The notes beneath the pieces are model-generated. The model was not told the origin of the DNA and did no database searches. It saw only the letters and a program-made list of their open reading frames with translations. Of a DNA stretch of 64,000 nucleotides, positions 25,325 through 33,302 are shown piece after piece. The translations under genes were made by a program, and so were the position numbers. Positions within the stretch are counted from its first letter, which is position 1; the number at the start of each line of letters is the position of its first letter. The DNA comes from JBCBSP01 sp964550935 (lineage in GTDB: Bacteria; Pseudomonadota; Alphaproteobacteria; Caulobacterales; Maricaulaceae), in assembly GCA_964550935.1 (NCBI GenBank), contig CAZKBB010000001.1, positions 62,001 to 126,000 on the forward strand, in the 5' to 3' direction.

Positions 25325-25353
25325 GGTATAGGCCCGCAGGCGCGGCGCGGCAA
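25325..25353 (-). promoter_or_regulatory. Candidate promoter for pyrB-pyrC'-plsY-dprA
   Basis: On the minus strand TTGCCG (25353-25348), a 17-base spacer and TATACC (25330-25325). Transcription would start about 27 bases before the pyrB ATG. The spacing is ideal, the boxes moderate. The -35 box lies a few bases before the stop of the upstream AEC gene (25359). Confidence 0.45.
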
Positions 25354-25358
25354 GCCGC

Positions 25359-26270
25359 TCAGAGGCTTAGCGCGAGCCCCGCCGCGATCGGCATGACGAG
25401 CGCGCTTGTCAGGACCGACAGCGTGATGACGCCGGCCGCGAGCCCGGTCTCGGCTTCGAACTCGGCCGCCATGGCGTAGACGAACGCCGCAGACGGCGCT
25501 GCGCCCGCGAGCACCAGGAGCGCGAACGCCTCGCCCTTAAGCCCGAAGGCCAGAGCGATCGCGGCGAAGATCACCGGGCCGGCGAGCGTGCGCACGCCCG
25601 CCCCGACCAGGAGCGCGGCCACGCGGCCCTTCAGGGCGGCGAAGTCGAGCCCGGCCCCCATGGCCAGGAGAATCACCGCGAGCGAGCCTGAACCGACCGC
25701 CTCCAGCGCGTCGGTCAGCCAGACGGGAAGCGCGAGGCCGGACAGCGAAACCGCGCAGCCCGCGAGCGCGGCGAGCACCACCGGGTCGGCGGCGATGCGC
25801 CGGACCGCGCGCTGCGGCGAGGCGTTCGAGGCCAGGAGCGTGAACATCGTCACGAAGGAGAGCCCGCCGGCGACCACGCCTGCGCCGACGGCCGCGGCGG
25901 CGGCGTCGGCCCCCTCAGGGCCCAGGAGCCGCTGGGCGATCGCAAGGACGAGCACCACGTTCCACGCCGCCCCGGCCGAGGCCACGGGCGCTGCGGCCTC
26001 GCCCGGCAGCGCGAGCGCGCGTGTCGCCAGGAGGCCGAGCGCGACCGTCGCAAGCGTGGCGATAGCGGCGGCGGCCGCGATCGTGCCCGCTCCTGAGAAG
26101 TCCGCCCCAGCGGTCGTGGTGAACAGGATCGCGGGCAGCAGGACGCGATAATTCAGTACGTTCACCCCACCCCAGAGCGGGCGCGGCATCCAGCCGGAGG
26201 CGCGCACCGCGTAGCCGGCCGCGATTACGGCGAAGACCGGCGCGAAGGCGGAGAGGATCACCCCGGTCAC
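25359..26270 (-). CDS. AEC family transporter (second of two)
   Basis: A 303-residue inner-membrane protein of the auxin efflux carrier/bile-acid-transporter-like fold, with about ten hydrophobic segments. Typical AEC blocks are GYAVRASGWMPRPLWGGVNVLNYRVLLPA at the start (split here by family) and the C-terminal half GAGLDFAALKG, LAGAAPSAAFVYAMAAEF. The GTG at 26270 overlaps the stop of the other AEC gene as GTGA; the open frame further upstream is antisense-like read-through of that gene. The two neighbours share the pattern WGGVN-LxY-LLPA, so they are likely a tandem duplication. Bacterial AEC proteins often export carboxylates; the substrate here is unknown. Confidence 0.85.
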   Translation of the reverse strand: MTGVILSAFAPVFAVIAAGYAVRASGWMPRPLWGGVNVLNYRVLLPAILFTTTAGADFSGAGTIAAAAAIATLATVALGLLATRALALPGEAAAPVASAGAAWNVVLVLAIAQRLLGPEGADAAAAAVGAGVVAGGLSFVTMFTLLASNASPQRAVRRIAADPVVLAALAGCAVSLSGLALPVWLTDALEAVGSGSLAVILLAMGAGLDFAALKGRVAALLVGAGVRTLAGPVIFAAIALAFGLKGEAFALLVLAGAAPSAAFVYAMAAEFEAETGLAAGVITLSVLTSALVMPIAAGLALSL

Positions 26271-27181
26271 AGCGCGAACCCGACCCAGAGCGGCAGCGAG
26301 ACGAAGGCGAGCACGGTGGTGGCCGTGACGTGCCCCGCGGTCAGGCGCGCGTCTCCGCCCATCTCGCGCGCGAGCACGTAGCTGGCCGCCGCACCCGGGG
26401 TCGCGCCCACCGCGGTGAGCACGCCGAGCGCGACGCCCTCCACCGCGAAGGCGCGCCCCAGCGCGTAGAAAACCAGCGGGGCGACGACGAGCTTCAGCGT
26501 GACCGCGAGCGCAAGCAGCATGGGCCGGGCCTTGAGCGCGGAGAAGTCGAGCCCGGCGCCGATGCACAGAAGGATGAGCGGCAGGGCCGCGCGCCCGGCG
26601 AGGGCGGCGGTGTCGGCCACAGGTCCCGCCTGGAACAGCCCAAGCGCGTTGGCCGCCGCCCCGGCGAGGCAGGCGATGATGAGCGGGTTGGTGGCGATCC
26701 GGCCGGCCACGCGGCGCGCATCCGGGCGGACCTCGCTGGCACCCCAGATGGAGAGCACCGCCACGCACATCACGTTGATCAGCGGCACGGTGGGGGCGAA
26801 CACCAGAGCGGCGAGCGCGGCGCCCTCAGGCCCGAACGCGCCAGGCGCCAGTGCGAGCAGAACGAAGCCGTTCCAGCGCGCCGCGCCCTGAAACAGCGAG
26901 GTGTAGGCCGGTCCGTCCACGGGCAGGCATGCGAAAGCGAGCCCGATCGCGCCCATCGCGATGAAGCCGAGCGTGACCGCGACCAGAAACGCGCCCGCCG
27001 GCAGGCCGGCATAGTCGGCCGTGGAGATCGTAGCGAACAGGAGCGCGGGCAGAAGCGCCTGGTATGAGAGCCGGTTGACCCCGCCCCACAGCTCGGCTCT
27101 GACCAGACCGGTGCGTCTGAGCGCCCATCCGAGCGCGATCACGCCCCCGATGGGGATCAGGGCCTCGACGACCGGGTTCAC
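26267..27181 (-). CDS. AEC family transporter (first of two)
   Basis: A 304-residue membrane protein of the same family as its downstream neighbour. It starts at a GTG (27181) that overlaps the ruvX stop as GTGA. Conserved parts are LGWALRRTGLVRAELWGGVNRLSYQALLPA-like N terminus, ARWNGFVLLALA in the middle, GAGLDFSALKARP and the C-terminal VGATPGAAASYVLAREMGGD. About ten membrane segments. The tight coupling ruvX-AEC-AEC suggests a single transcript, although no functional link with RuvX is known to me. Confidence 0.85.
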   Translation of the reverse strand: MNPVVEALIPIGGVIALGWALRRTGLVRAELWGGVNRLSYQALLPALLFATISTADYAGLPAGAFLVAVTLGFIAMGAIGLAFACLPVDGPAYTSLFQGAARWNGFVLLALAPGAFGPEGAALAALVFAPTVPLINVMCVAVLSIWGASEVRPDARRVAGRIATNPLIIACLAGAAANALGLFQAGPVADTAALAGRAALPLILLCIGAGLDFSALKARPMLLALAVTLKLVVAPLVFYALGRAFAVEGVALGVLTAVGATPGAAASYVLAREMGGDARLTAGHVTATTVLAFVSLPLWVGFAL

Positions 27182-27651
27182 GCCTCGGGCCCGCCGCCGG
27201 TCGCCTCGCCGCGCAACGCCGCGAGCGCGCTTTCAAGGATGATCGCGGCCGCTTCGGCGTCGATATAGCGTTTGAAGTCCTCAGGCCGCACGCCGGCCTC
27301 GCGCAGGCGCTCCTCCGCGGCGAAGGTGGACAGGCGCTCGTCCTGATAGGCGATCGGGATGTCGCGCAGGCGCAGAAGATTGGTCGCCAGCGAGCGCGCG
27401 GACTGGGCGCGCTTGCCGTCCCCGCCGTCCATGTGCATCGGCAGCCCGATGATCAGCCCGCGGCAGCGGCGCGCGTCATAGAGCGTGAAGAGCGCTTCGG
27501 CGTCTCGAGTGAATTTCACCCTTTGGATCGTCTCTACGGGCGTGACGACCTTGCGCGCCGCGTCGCACACGGCGACCCCGAGCGTCTTTGAGCCGGGGTC
27601 GACCGCCATCAGCGGACCGTCGGGCAGGTGGGCGAGATCGAGAAACAGCAT
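27178..27651 (-). CDS. ruvX: Holliday junction resolvase-like protein RuvX (YqgF)
   Basis: A 157-residue RNase H-fold protein (YqgF/RuvX), implicated in pre-16S rRNA 5' maturation and possibly junction resolution. The first catalytic Asp is in MAVDPGSKTLGVAV near residues 16-29, LIIGLPMHMDGGDG is the central strand, and YQDERLSTFAAEERL carries the second acidic residue. The C terminus is Gly/Ala rich. It is the first gene of the ruvX-AEC-AEC set and diverges from gatC across a 123-base gap. Confidence 0.94.
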   Translation of the reverse strand: MLFLDLAHLPDGPLMAVDPGSKTLGVAVCDAARKVVTPVETIQRVKFTRDAEALFTLYDARRCRGLIIGLPMHMDGGDGKRAQSARSLATNLLRLRDIPIAYQDERLSTFAAEERLREAGVRPEDFKRYIDAEAAAIILESALAALRGEATGGGPEA

Positions 27652-27666
27652 GGCGGCGAGGTTTAG

Positions 27667-27703
27667 GCCCGCGCGCGGCGCAGCGAAAGAGCGCCGCGCG
27701 GGC
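27667..27703. repeat. GC-rich inverted repeat in the ruvX/gatC divergent gap
   Basis: The arms are 27667-27681 (GCCCGCGCGCGGCGC) and 27691-27703 (GCGCCGCGCGGGC), identical apart from a two-base bulge, with a loop AGCGAAAGA. It stands 16 bases upstream of the ruvX ATG and 72 bases upstream of the gatC ATG. It could fold in the ruvX leader RNA or mark a protein site. There is no T run, so it is not an intrinsic terminator. Confidence 0.5.
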
Positions 27704-27774
27704 TTCTTGCGCCTGCGAAGGGGCGTTGATACTCAGCACTGGTCTAGTTCCTCCCGTCATGCGGAGCGTTTTTC

Positions 27775-28062
27775 ATGTCCGTCACACAGGACGACGTCCG
27801 GCGCATCGCGCGGCTGGCGCGCATCGCCGAGCCGGCCGACCGGCTCGAACCGCTCACCGCCGAGCTGAACGGCATCCTCGATTGGGTCGAGCAGCTCAAC
27901 GAGGTCGATGTCGAGGGCGTGGAGCCCATGACCACGGTCGCGCCGACGCACCTGCCCCTGCGCGAGGACGCGGTGACTGACGGCGGCATCCGCGACGCGG
28001 TCCTGAAGAATGCGCCGAAGGCCGAAGAGGGCTTCTTCGTCGCGCCCAAGAGCGTGGAGTAG
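27775..28062 (+). CDS. gatC: Aspartyl/glutamyl-tRNA amidotransferase subunit C
   Basis: A 95-residue subunit of the GatCAB amidotransferase, which converts Asp-tRNA(Asn) or Glu-tRNA(Gln) to the amide form; GatC stabilises GatA. Features are DDVRRIARLARI near the start, LNGILDWVEQLNEVDVEGVEPM and LREDAVTDGG, and the C-terminal APKSVE. Length is normal. gatA starts five bases after the stop. Confidence 0.96.
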   Translation: MSVTQDDVRRIARLARIAEPADRLEPLTAELNGILDWVEQLNEVDVEGVEPMTTVAPTHLPLREDAVTDGGIRDAVLKNAPKAEEGFFVAPKSVE

Positions 28063-28067
28063 CGCCG

Positions 28068-29549
28068 GTGACCGACTTCTCCGATCTCACGCTCGAACAG
28101 GCTCTCGACGGGCTGCGCGCGAAGGACTTCTCCGCGGTGGAGCTCGCCGAGTTCACCGTCGCGCGCGCCGAAGCGGCGCAAGGTGCGCTGAATTGCTTCA
28201 CCGTGATCGATGGCGAGCGCGCTCGCGACATGGCCAAGGCCAGCGACGAACGCATCGCGAAGGGCCAGGCGCGCGCGCTCGAGGGCGCGCCGATCGCGAT
28301 CAAGGACCTGTTCGCGGTCGATGGGGTGGAGACCACGGCCTCGTCGAACATCCTGAAAGGCTTCAAGCCGCCCTACGAGTCCACCGTCACGCAGAATCTG
28401 TGGGACGCCGGCGCGGTGTTCTTCGGCAAGACCGCCATGGACGAGTTCGCCATGGGCTCCTCCAACGAGACCGCCGCGAGCGGTCCAGTGGTGAACCCGT
28501 GGCGCGCGAACGGCTCCGACGAGAAGCTTGTACCCGGCGGCTCGTCGGGCGGTTCGGCGGCCGCGCTTGCGGCCGGGATCAGCTACGGCGCGACGGGCAC
28601 CGACACCGGCGGTTCGATCCGCCAGCCCGCCGCCTTCACCGGGCTCGTCGGGGTGAAGCCCACCTATGGGCGCTGTTCGCGCTGGGGCGTGGTGGCCTTC
28701 GCCTCCTCGCTCGACCATCCCGGCCCCTTCGGCAAGACGGTGAAGGACGCCGCGATCCTGACGCGCGAGATGTCCGGGCCCGATCCGAAGGACTCCACCT
28801 CTTATCCCGGCGACGTTCCCGACTTCGCCGCGGCGGTGGGGCGCTCTGTGAAGGGGCTGAAGATCGGCGTGCCGAAGGAATACCGCATCGACGGCATGCC
28901 CGGCGCGATCGAGACGCTCTGGTCCCAAGGCGTGGAGTGGCTGAAGGCCGCCGGCTGCGAGATCGTCGACGTCTCCCTGCCGATGACCAAATACGCCCTG
29001 CCGGCCTATTACATCATCGCCCCGGCGGAGGCCTCCTCGAACCTGGCGCGCTATGACGGCATCCGCTATGGCGCGCGCGTCGAGGGCGAGGACCTGATCG
29101 ACACCTACGAGAAGACCCGCGGCGCGGGCTTCGGCAACGAGGTCCAGCGCCGCATCATGATCGGCGCCTACGTGCTCTCGGCGGGATATTACGACGCCTA
29201 TTACCTCAAGGCTCTGAAGGTGCGCCGGCGCATCCTGGAAGACTTCGAGCAGGCGTTTGAAACGGTCGATGCGCTCTTGACCCCGGCGACCCCGTCGGCC
29301 GCGTTCGCGATCGGCTCGAAAGCGAACGCCAGCCCGATCGAGATGTATCTGAACGACGTCTTCACGGTGACCGCCAACATCGCCGGCGTTCCGGCCATCT
29401 CGGTGCCGGCGGGTCTGGACGAGACCGGCTTGCCGCTCGGCCTCCAGGTCATCACCCGCGCGCTCGACGAAGAGACGATGTTCGCGACCGCCGCCGCCAT
29501 CGAAGACGCGGCCGGGTTCGACGCGAAGCCGGAGATGTGGTGGGCGTAG
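28068..29549 (+). CDS. gatA: Aspartyl/glutamyl-tRNA amidotransferase subunit A
   Basis: A 493-residue amidase-signature enzyme that releases ammonia from glutamine for GatB. The Ser-cisSer-Lys triad is in place: Lys in IAIKDLFAVDGV near residue 78, cis-Ser in PGGSSGGSAAA and the nucleophile in GTDTGGSIRQPAAF. The start is GTG (28068), 5 bases after gatC. The C-terminal region EMYLNDVFTVTANIAGVPAIS is typical. gatB is not directly next; two short genes and a hairpin-flanked element lie between. Confidence 0.97.
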   Translation: MTDFSDLTLEQALDGLRAKDFSAVELAEFTVARAEAAQGALNCFTVIDGERARDMAKASDERIAKGQARALEGAPIAIKDLFAVDGVETTASSNILKGFKPPYESTVTQNLWDAGAVFFGKTAMDEFAMGSSNETAASGPVVNPWRANGSDEKLVPGGSSGGSAAALAAGISYGATGTDTGGSIRQPAAFTGLVGVKPTYGRCSRWGVVAFASSLDHPGPFGKTVKDAAILTREMSGPDPKDSTSYPGDVPDFAAAVGRSVKGLKIGVPKEYRIDGMPGAIETLWSQGVEWLKAAGCEIVDVSLPMTKYALPAYYIIAPAEASSNLARYDGIRYGARVEGEDLIDTYEKTRGAGFGNEVQRRIMIGAYVLSAGYYDAYYLKALKVRRRILEDFEQAFETVDALLTPATPSAAFAIGSKANASPIEMYLNDVFTVTANIAGVPAISVPAGLDETGLPLGLQVITRALDEETMFATAAAIEDAAGFDAKPEMWWA

Positions 29550-29570
29550 CGGGGTAGCCGCTCACGTCTC

Positions 29571-29617
29571 CTCACGCGTCATCCCCCGGCTTGTCCGGGG
29601 GGACCCATTCCGGTCGG
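29571..29617. repeat. Left arm of the inverted repeat around the GIY-YIG gene
   Basis: A 47-base arm starting 22 bases after the gatA stop. It contains a hairpin with a CTTGT loop (stem 29583-29589 with 29595-29601) and ends in the 15-mer shared with the right arm (29603-29617). The hairpin could also act as the end signal of the gatCA transcript, but there is no T run. Confidence 0.8.
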
Positions 29618-29665
29618 GCGCCGAACACAGCTGACACCTCGCCTCTTGGGCGACAACATCGCGGT

Positions 29666-29962
29666 ATGCGGGAACGGGTGTCGTGCGTCTATCTGCTCGC
29701 CAGCAAGAAGGGCGGCACGCTGTATTGCGGCGTCACCAGCGACCTTATCGGGCGGGTCTGGATGCATCACGAGCGGGCCGTTAAAGGCTTCACCAGCAGG
29801 TACGGCGTCGTGCGCCTTGTCTGGTACGAGACCCATGGCGATATCCTCGAAGCCATCCGCCGGGAAAAGCGCATCAAGAAGTGGCCGCGCGCCTGGAAGA
29901 TTAATCTGATCGAAGCGGAAAACCCGGACTGGCGTGATCTGTGGCGTGAGCTTCAGCCTTGA
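29666..29962 (+). CDS. GIY-YIG nuclease family protein
   Basis: A 98-residue single-domain GIY-YIG protein (UPF0213/YhbQ-like size). The strand carrying the GIY equivalent is SCVYLLASKKGG, the YIG equivalent is LYCGVTSDLIGRVWMHH with the catalytic Arg, and the later part is KRIKKWPRAWKINLIE and NPDWRDLW. The fold cuts DNA as a monovalent nuclease in homing enzymes; in stand-alone genes the role is mostly unknown. The ATG at 29666 gives the standard N terminus. The right repeat arm begins 8 bases after the stop, so gene and repeats look like one unit. Confidence 0.9.
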   Translation: MRERVSCVYLLASKKGGTLYCGVTSDLIGRVWMHHERAVKGFTSRYGVVRLVWYETHGDILEAIRREKRIKKWPRAWKINLIEAENPDWRDLWRELQP

Positions 29963-29969
29963 TCGCAGA

Positions 29970-30013
29970 CCGACCGGAATGGGTGGCCCGGATGAACCGG
30001 GCCATGACGTGAG
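29970..30013. repeat. Right arm of the inverted repeat around the GIY-YIG gene
   Basis: A 44-base inverted copy of the arm at 29571-29617. It contains its own hairpin (GGCCCGG/CCGGGCC read on the minus strand, ATGAA loop on the plus strand) and the shared 15-mer at 29970-29984. It differs from the left arm by a CG deletion and one base in the hairpin flank. Confidence 0.8.
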
Positions 30014-30081
30014 CTGAGCGGTATCCGCCATCGCGTCCGTCCGCTCATGACAGACGCGCGAAAGTGTGCTGAGAACCTCTC

Positions 30082-30303
30082 ATGACCCCCAATCGTCTCA
30101 TCCTCGCCTTCGGGCTTCTGGCCATTCTCGGCGCGTTGCTCGCGACGGGGCGGCTGGCCGGTGAGGGCGGCTGGCAGATGGCGGTCGGGATCACGCTCGT
30201 GGTCTCCGGCGCCGTGGGCGTGTCGAACGTGATCTTTTTCCGGCGCCTGAAGGCGTCGCTGGACGAGTTCGCCCGGTCGCGCACCGGCGGGGAAACGGAC
30301 TGA
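30082..30303 (+). CDS. Small membrane protein (73 aa), function unknown
   Basis: A 73-residue protein with two hydrophobic segments (about residues 6-22, LILAFGLLAILGALLA, and 33-51, MAVGITLVVSGAVGVSNVI) and a polar C-terminal tail with charged residues (FRRLKASLDEFARS). No family is recognised. It ends 12 bases before the gatB start, in the same direction, with which it is probably co-transcribed. The residue pattern and clean hydrophobic blocks support a real gene. Small membrane proteins next to gatB occur in related genomes as far as I recall, but I cannot check this. Confidence 0.7.
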   Translation: MTPNRLILAFGLLAILGALLATGRLAGEGGWQMAVGITLVVSGAVGVSNVIFFRRLKASLDEFARSRTGGETD

Positions 30304-30315
30304 GGACCTGATGCG

Positions 30316-31836
30316 ATGAGCGACGTGATCACCGAAGACGACGTGAAGCACCGCTATGTGATCGAAGGCGCCACGGGCGAGTGGGAGCTCGTGATGGGCT
30401 TGGAGGTCCACGCCCAGGTCAAATCGAAGGCGAAGCTGTTCTCCGGCGCCGCCACCGAGTTCGGCGCCGAACCGAACACCCAGGTCAGCCTCGTCGATGC
30501 GGGCATGCCGGGCATGCTGCCGGTGCTCAACCGCTTCTGCGTGGAGCAGGCGGTGCGCACCGGGTTGGGGCTGAACGCGCATATCAATCTGCGCTCGCGC
30601 TTCGACCGGAAGAACTATTTTTACCCCGACCTTCCACAGGGCTATCAGATCAGCCAGTTCCAGCACCCGGTGGTGGGCGAAGGCGAGATCGAGTGCGAGC
30701 GCGACGACGGCTCTCGCTTCGTGGTGGGGATCGAGCGCCTGCACCTGGAGCAGGACGCAGGCAAGTCGATCCACGACCTTGATCCGACCGCGACCTATGT
30801 CGACCTGAACCGCTCCGGCGTGGCGCTGATGGAGATCGTCTCGCGGCCTCATATACGCTCGCCCCAGGACGCGGCGGCCTATGTGCGCACGCTGCGCACC
30901 ATCCTTCGCTATCTCGACACCTGCGGCGGGGACATGGAGAAGGGCCAGCTGCGCGCGGACGTGAACGTGTCGGTGTGCCGGCCGGGCGCCTATGAGCGAT
31001 TCCGCGAGAGCGGCGATTTCTCTCATCTCGGCACGCGCTGCGAGATCAAGAACGTCAACTCGGTGCGCTTCGTCATGCAGGCGATCGAGTACGAGGCGAA
31101 GCGCCAGATCGACATCCTCGAGGACGGCGGAACGATCGATCAGGAGACCCGCCTGTTCGACGCCAACGCCGGGGTGACGCGCGCCATGCGCTCCAAGGAG
31201 GAGGCGCACGACTACCGCTACTTCCCCGATCCCGATCTTCTGCCGCTGGAGATCGAGGAGGCCTGGCTTGACGATATCCGCTCCAGCCTGCCCGAACTGC
31301 CCGCCCAGAAGCGCAAGCGCTTCATCGAGGCGCTGGGCCTGACCGAGTACGACGCCTCGGTCCTCGCCGCGGACAAGGATCGCGCGGACTATTTCGAGGC
31401 GGTCGCGGACGGGCGGGACGCCAAGCTGGCGGCGAACTGGGTCAATAACGAGCTGTTCGGCCGGCTGAACAAGGAAGGCCTGTCGGTCACCGAAAGCCCG
31501 GTCGACGCGGTCCAGCTCGGCGGGCTCGTTCAGCTCATCAAGGACGGGGTGATCTCCGGCAAGATCGCCAAGGACGTCTTCGAGATCCTGTGGACCGAAG
31601 GCGGCGACCCGGCCGAGATCGTCGAGGCGCGCGGTCTCAAGCAGGTCACCGACACCGGCGCGATCGAAAAGGTCGTCGACGACCTCATCGCGGCCAACCC
31701 CGAACAGGCCGCCCAGGTGAAGGAAAAGCCCAAGGCCATGGGCTGGTTCGTCGGTCAGGTGATGAAGGCGATGCAGGGCAAGGCGAACCCCCAGGCCGTC
31801 AACGAGATCTTGAAGCGCAAGCTGCTCGACGGGTAG
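30316..31836 (+). CDS. gatB: Aspartyl/glutamyl-tRNA amidotransferase subunit B
   Basis: A 506-residue kinase-amidotransferase subunit that phosphorylates and amidates misacylated tRNA. The N-terminal domain has GLEVHAQVKSKAKLFSG, KNYFYPDLPQGYQISQ and LNRSGVALMEIVSRP; CEIKNVNSVRFV follows, with TRLFDANAGVTRAMRSKE. The C-terminal YqeY/GatB tail (about residues 360-505) is complete. It is separated from gatCA by 766 bases holding the GIY-YIG element and the small membrane protein gene. The ATG at 30316 is the natural start. Confidence 0.97.
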   Translation: MSDVITEDDVKHRYVIEGATGEWELVMGLEVHAQVKSKAKLFSGAATEFGAEPNTQVSLVDAGMPGMLPVLNRFCVEQAVRTGLGLNAHINLRSRFDRKNYFYPDLPQGYQISQFQHPVVGEGEIECERDDGSRFVVGIERLHLEQDAGKSIHDLDPTATYVDLNRSGVALMEIVSRPHIRSPQDAAAYVRTLRTILRYLDTCGGDMEKGQLRADVNVSVCRPGAYERFRESGDFSHLGTRCEIKNVNSVRFVMQAIEYEAKRQIDILEDGGTIDQETRLFDANAGVTRAMRSKEEAHDYRYFPDPDLLPLEIEEAWLDDIRSSLPELPAQKRKRFIEALGLTEYDASVLAADKDRADYFEAVADGRDAKLAANWVNNELFGRLNKEGLSVTESPVDAVQLGGLVQLIKDGVISGKIAKDVFEILWTEGGDPAEIVEARGLKQVTDTGAIEKVVDDLIAANPEQAAQVKEKPKAMGWFVGQVMKAMQGKANPQAVNEILKRKLLDG

Positions 31837-31877
31837 GCGGCTTGCCCTGAAGCGCGGCCCGGGCCAGCTTCAAGGCC

Positions 31878-33302
31878 ATGGCCAGTCCGCAAGACTCAGC
31901 GATCACCGAGTTCATACCGCTCGACGAGGCGCGCGAGCGGGTGCTCGCGATGTATGAATGGGCCAGCCAGTACTTCTTCAGCTTCGACACCGGGCTGCAG
32001 CTGGCGCTGGTGTTCGTGGCGGTGCTGCCGGCGATGCTGTTCGGACCCCAGCTGCGCCGCATCGTCCATCAGCGCACGCGCGAGCGCATCCAGACCGGGC
32101 TGATGCGCCGGCTTGTCTCTGCGGCGCTGTCGCTTGCGACGCCTCTGGCGCTTCTGGGCGCGCTCGCGCTGATCCGCATCGCGCTGGGATCGCTCGACCG
32201 GCCGTTCCAGATCGTCGCCGCGGCGATGAGCGTGATGACGGCGTGGATCGTGATCCGCGCGGTGACGCTGGTGATCCGCTCGCGCTTCTGGTCCTTGGTG
32301 GCCTTCTACATCGCCTGGCCGGTCGCGGCGCTGGACATTTTCGGCCTGCTCGACGAGGTGGTCGACCAGATGCAGGCGCTCGCCATCCCGCTCGGCGAGA
32401 CTGAAGATTTGAGCCTGTTCGACGTGGTTCGAACGCTCATCTACTTCGTCGCGCTGTTCTGGCTGGCCTCGGCCGCCTCGCGGGCGCTCGACCGGCAATT
32501 ACAGCAGGCCGACGACATCTCTCCGGCCTTCCGCGCGCTCATCTCAAAGGCGATGGGCGTCATCCTGCCCGCGCTCGCCTTCGTGGTGGCCCTGCAGCTG
32601 ACCGGCTTCAACCTGGCTACGCTCGCGATCTTCTCCGGCGCGCTCGGCATCGGCGTGGGTCTCGGTCTGCAGCGCACCGTGTCGAACTTCGCCGCCGGCT
32701 TCACGCTGCTGGCCGACAAGTCGATCAAGCCGGGCGACGGGGTGGAGGTGGACGGCACGTTCGGCTGGGTCACCCAGATGCAGGGCCGGTACGTCTCGAT
32801 CCGCACCCGCGACGGCACCGAGCTGTTGATCCCCAACGAGACCTTCATCGCGAACGGGGTGATCAACTGGTCGCGGTCCGACCGCATCGTACGCCTGCAC
32901 GCGCCCTTCGGCGTCTCCTACGCCACGCGCGATCTCAGGCGCGTGCAGGAACTCGCCCAGGAGGCCGCCAAGACGGTCGACCGCGTCGTGCCGGACAAGA
33001 ACCCAGTGTGCAACGTGATGGAGTTCGGCGATTCCAGCGTGAATTTCGATCTGCGCTTCTGGATCCAGGATCCCCAGAACGGGCTGTCGAACGTGACGAG
33101 CGAGGTCTATCTGGCGCTGTGGGACGCGCTGCACGAAGACGGGATCGAGATCCCGTTCCCGCAGCGCGACATCTACATCAAGCAGATGCCGGGCGAGGGA
33201 ACTCAGGAGGCGTCGCCGGAGGAGGCCGAGGGCGACGCCGACGAGGCGGAGGGCGGGGGCGAAGACGGCGCTTCGACCAGGGCTCAGTCCGCCTCCAGGT
33301 AG
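31878..33302 (+). CDS. Mechanosensitive ion channel protein, MscS family, with an acidic tail
   Basis: A 474-residue inner-membrane channel. About five hydrophobic segments fill residues 40-290, then the pore-lining helix (LGIGVGLGLQRTVSNFAAGFTLL) and the beta domain (IKPGDGVEVDGTFGWVTQMQGRYVSIRTRDGTELLIPN, seen here in pieces) and the alpha-beta cytoplasmic vestibule. The last 40 residues are Glu/Asp/Gly rich (SPEEAEGDADEAEGGGEDG), unusual in length for the family. It lies 41 bases downstream of gatB and its final 19 bases overlap the converging XRE gene. The role is osmotic safety valve by family; conductance and trigger are unknown. Confidence 0.92.
   Translation: MASPQDSAITEFIPLDEARERVLAMYEWASQYFFSFDTGLQLALVFVAVLPAMLFGPQLRRIVHQRTRERIQTGLMRRLVSAALSLATPLALLGALALIRIALGSLDRPFQIVAAAMSVMTAWIVIRAVTLVIRSRFWSLVAFYIAWPVAALDIFGLLDEVVDQMQALAIPLGETEDLSLFDVVRTLIYFVALFWLASAASRALDRQLQQADDISPAFRALISKAMGVILPALAFVVALQLTGFNLATLAIFSGALGIGVGLGLQRTVSNFAAGFTLLADKSIKPGDGVEVDGTFGWVTQMQGRYVSIRTRDGTELLIPNETFIANGVINWSRSDRIVRLHAPFGVSYATRDLRRVQELAQEAAKTVDRVVPDKNPVCNVMEFGDSSVNFDLRFWIQDPQNGLSNVTSEVYLALWDALHEDGIEIPFPQRDIYIKQMPGEGTQEASPEEAEGDADEAEGGGEDGASTRAQSASR

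Larger units (their letters stand above)
29571..30013 (+). mobile_element. GIY-YIG gene bracketed by inverted repeat arms (possible non-autonomous or REP-like element)
   Basis: Two inverted arms, 29571-29617 and 29970-30013, enclose a single GIY-YIG gene. Read outward-in, both begin CTCACG, then TCAT, a 7-bp hairpin, and end with an identical 15-mer ACCCATTCCGGTCGG. The hairpins differ in sequence but keep pairing: CCCCCGG/CCGGGGG on the left and GGCCCGG/CCGGGCC on the right. The element sits between gatA and gatB. I see no target-site duplication and no second copy in this window. GIY-YIG genes with such palindromes are frequent in alphaproteobacterial genomes, from general knowledge; mobility is inference. 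Confidence 0.6.
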
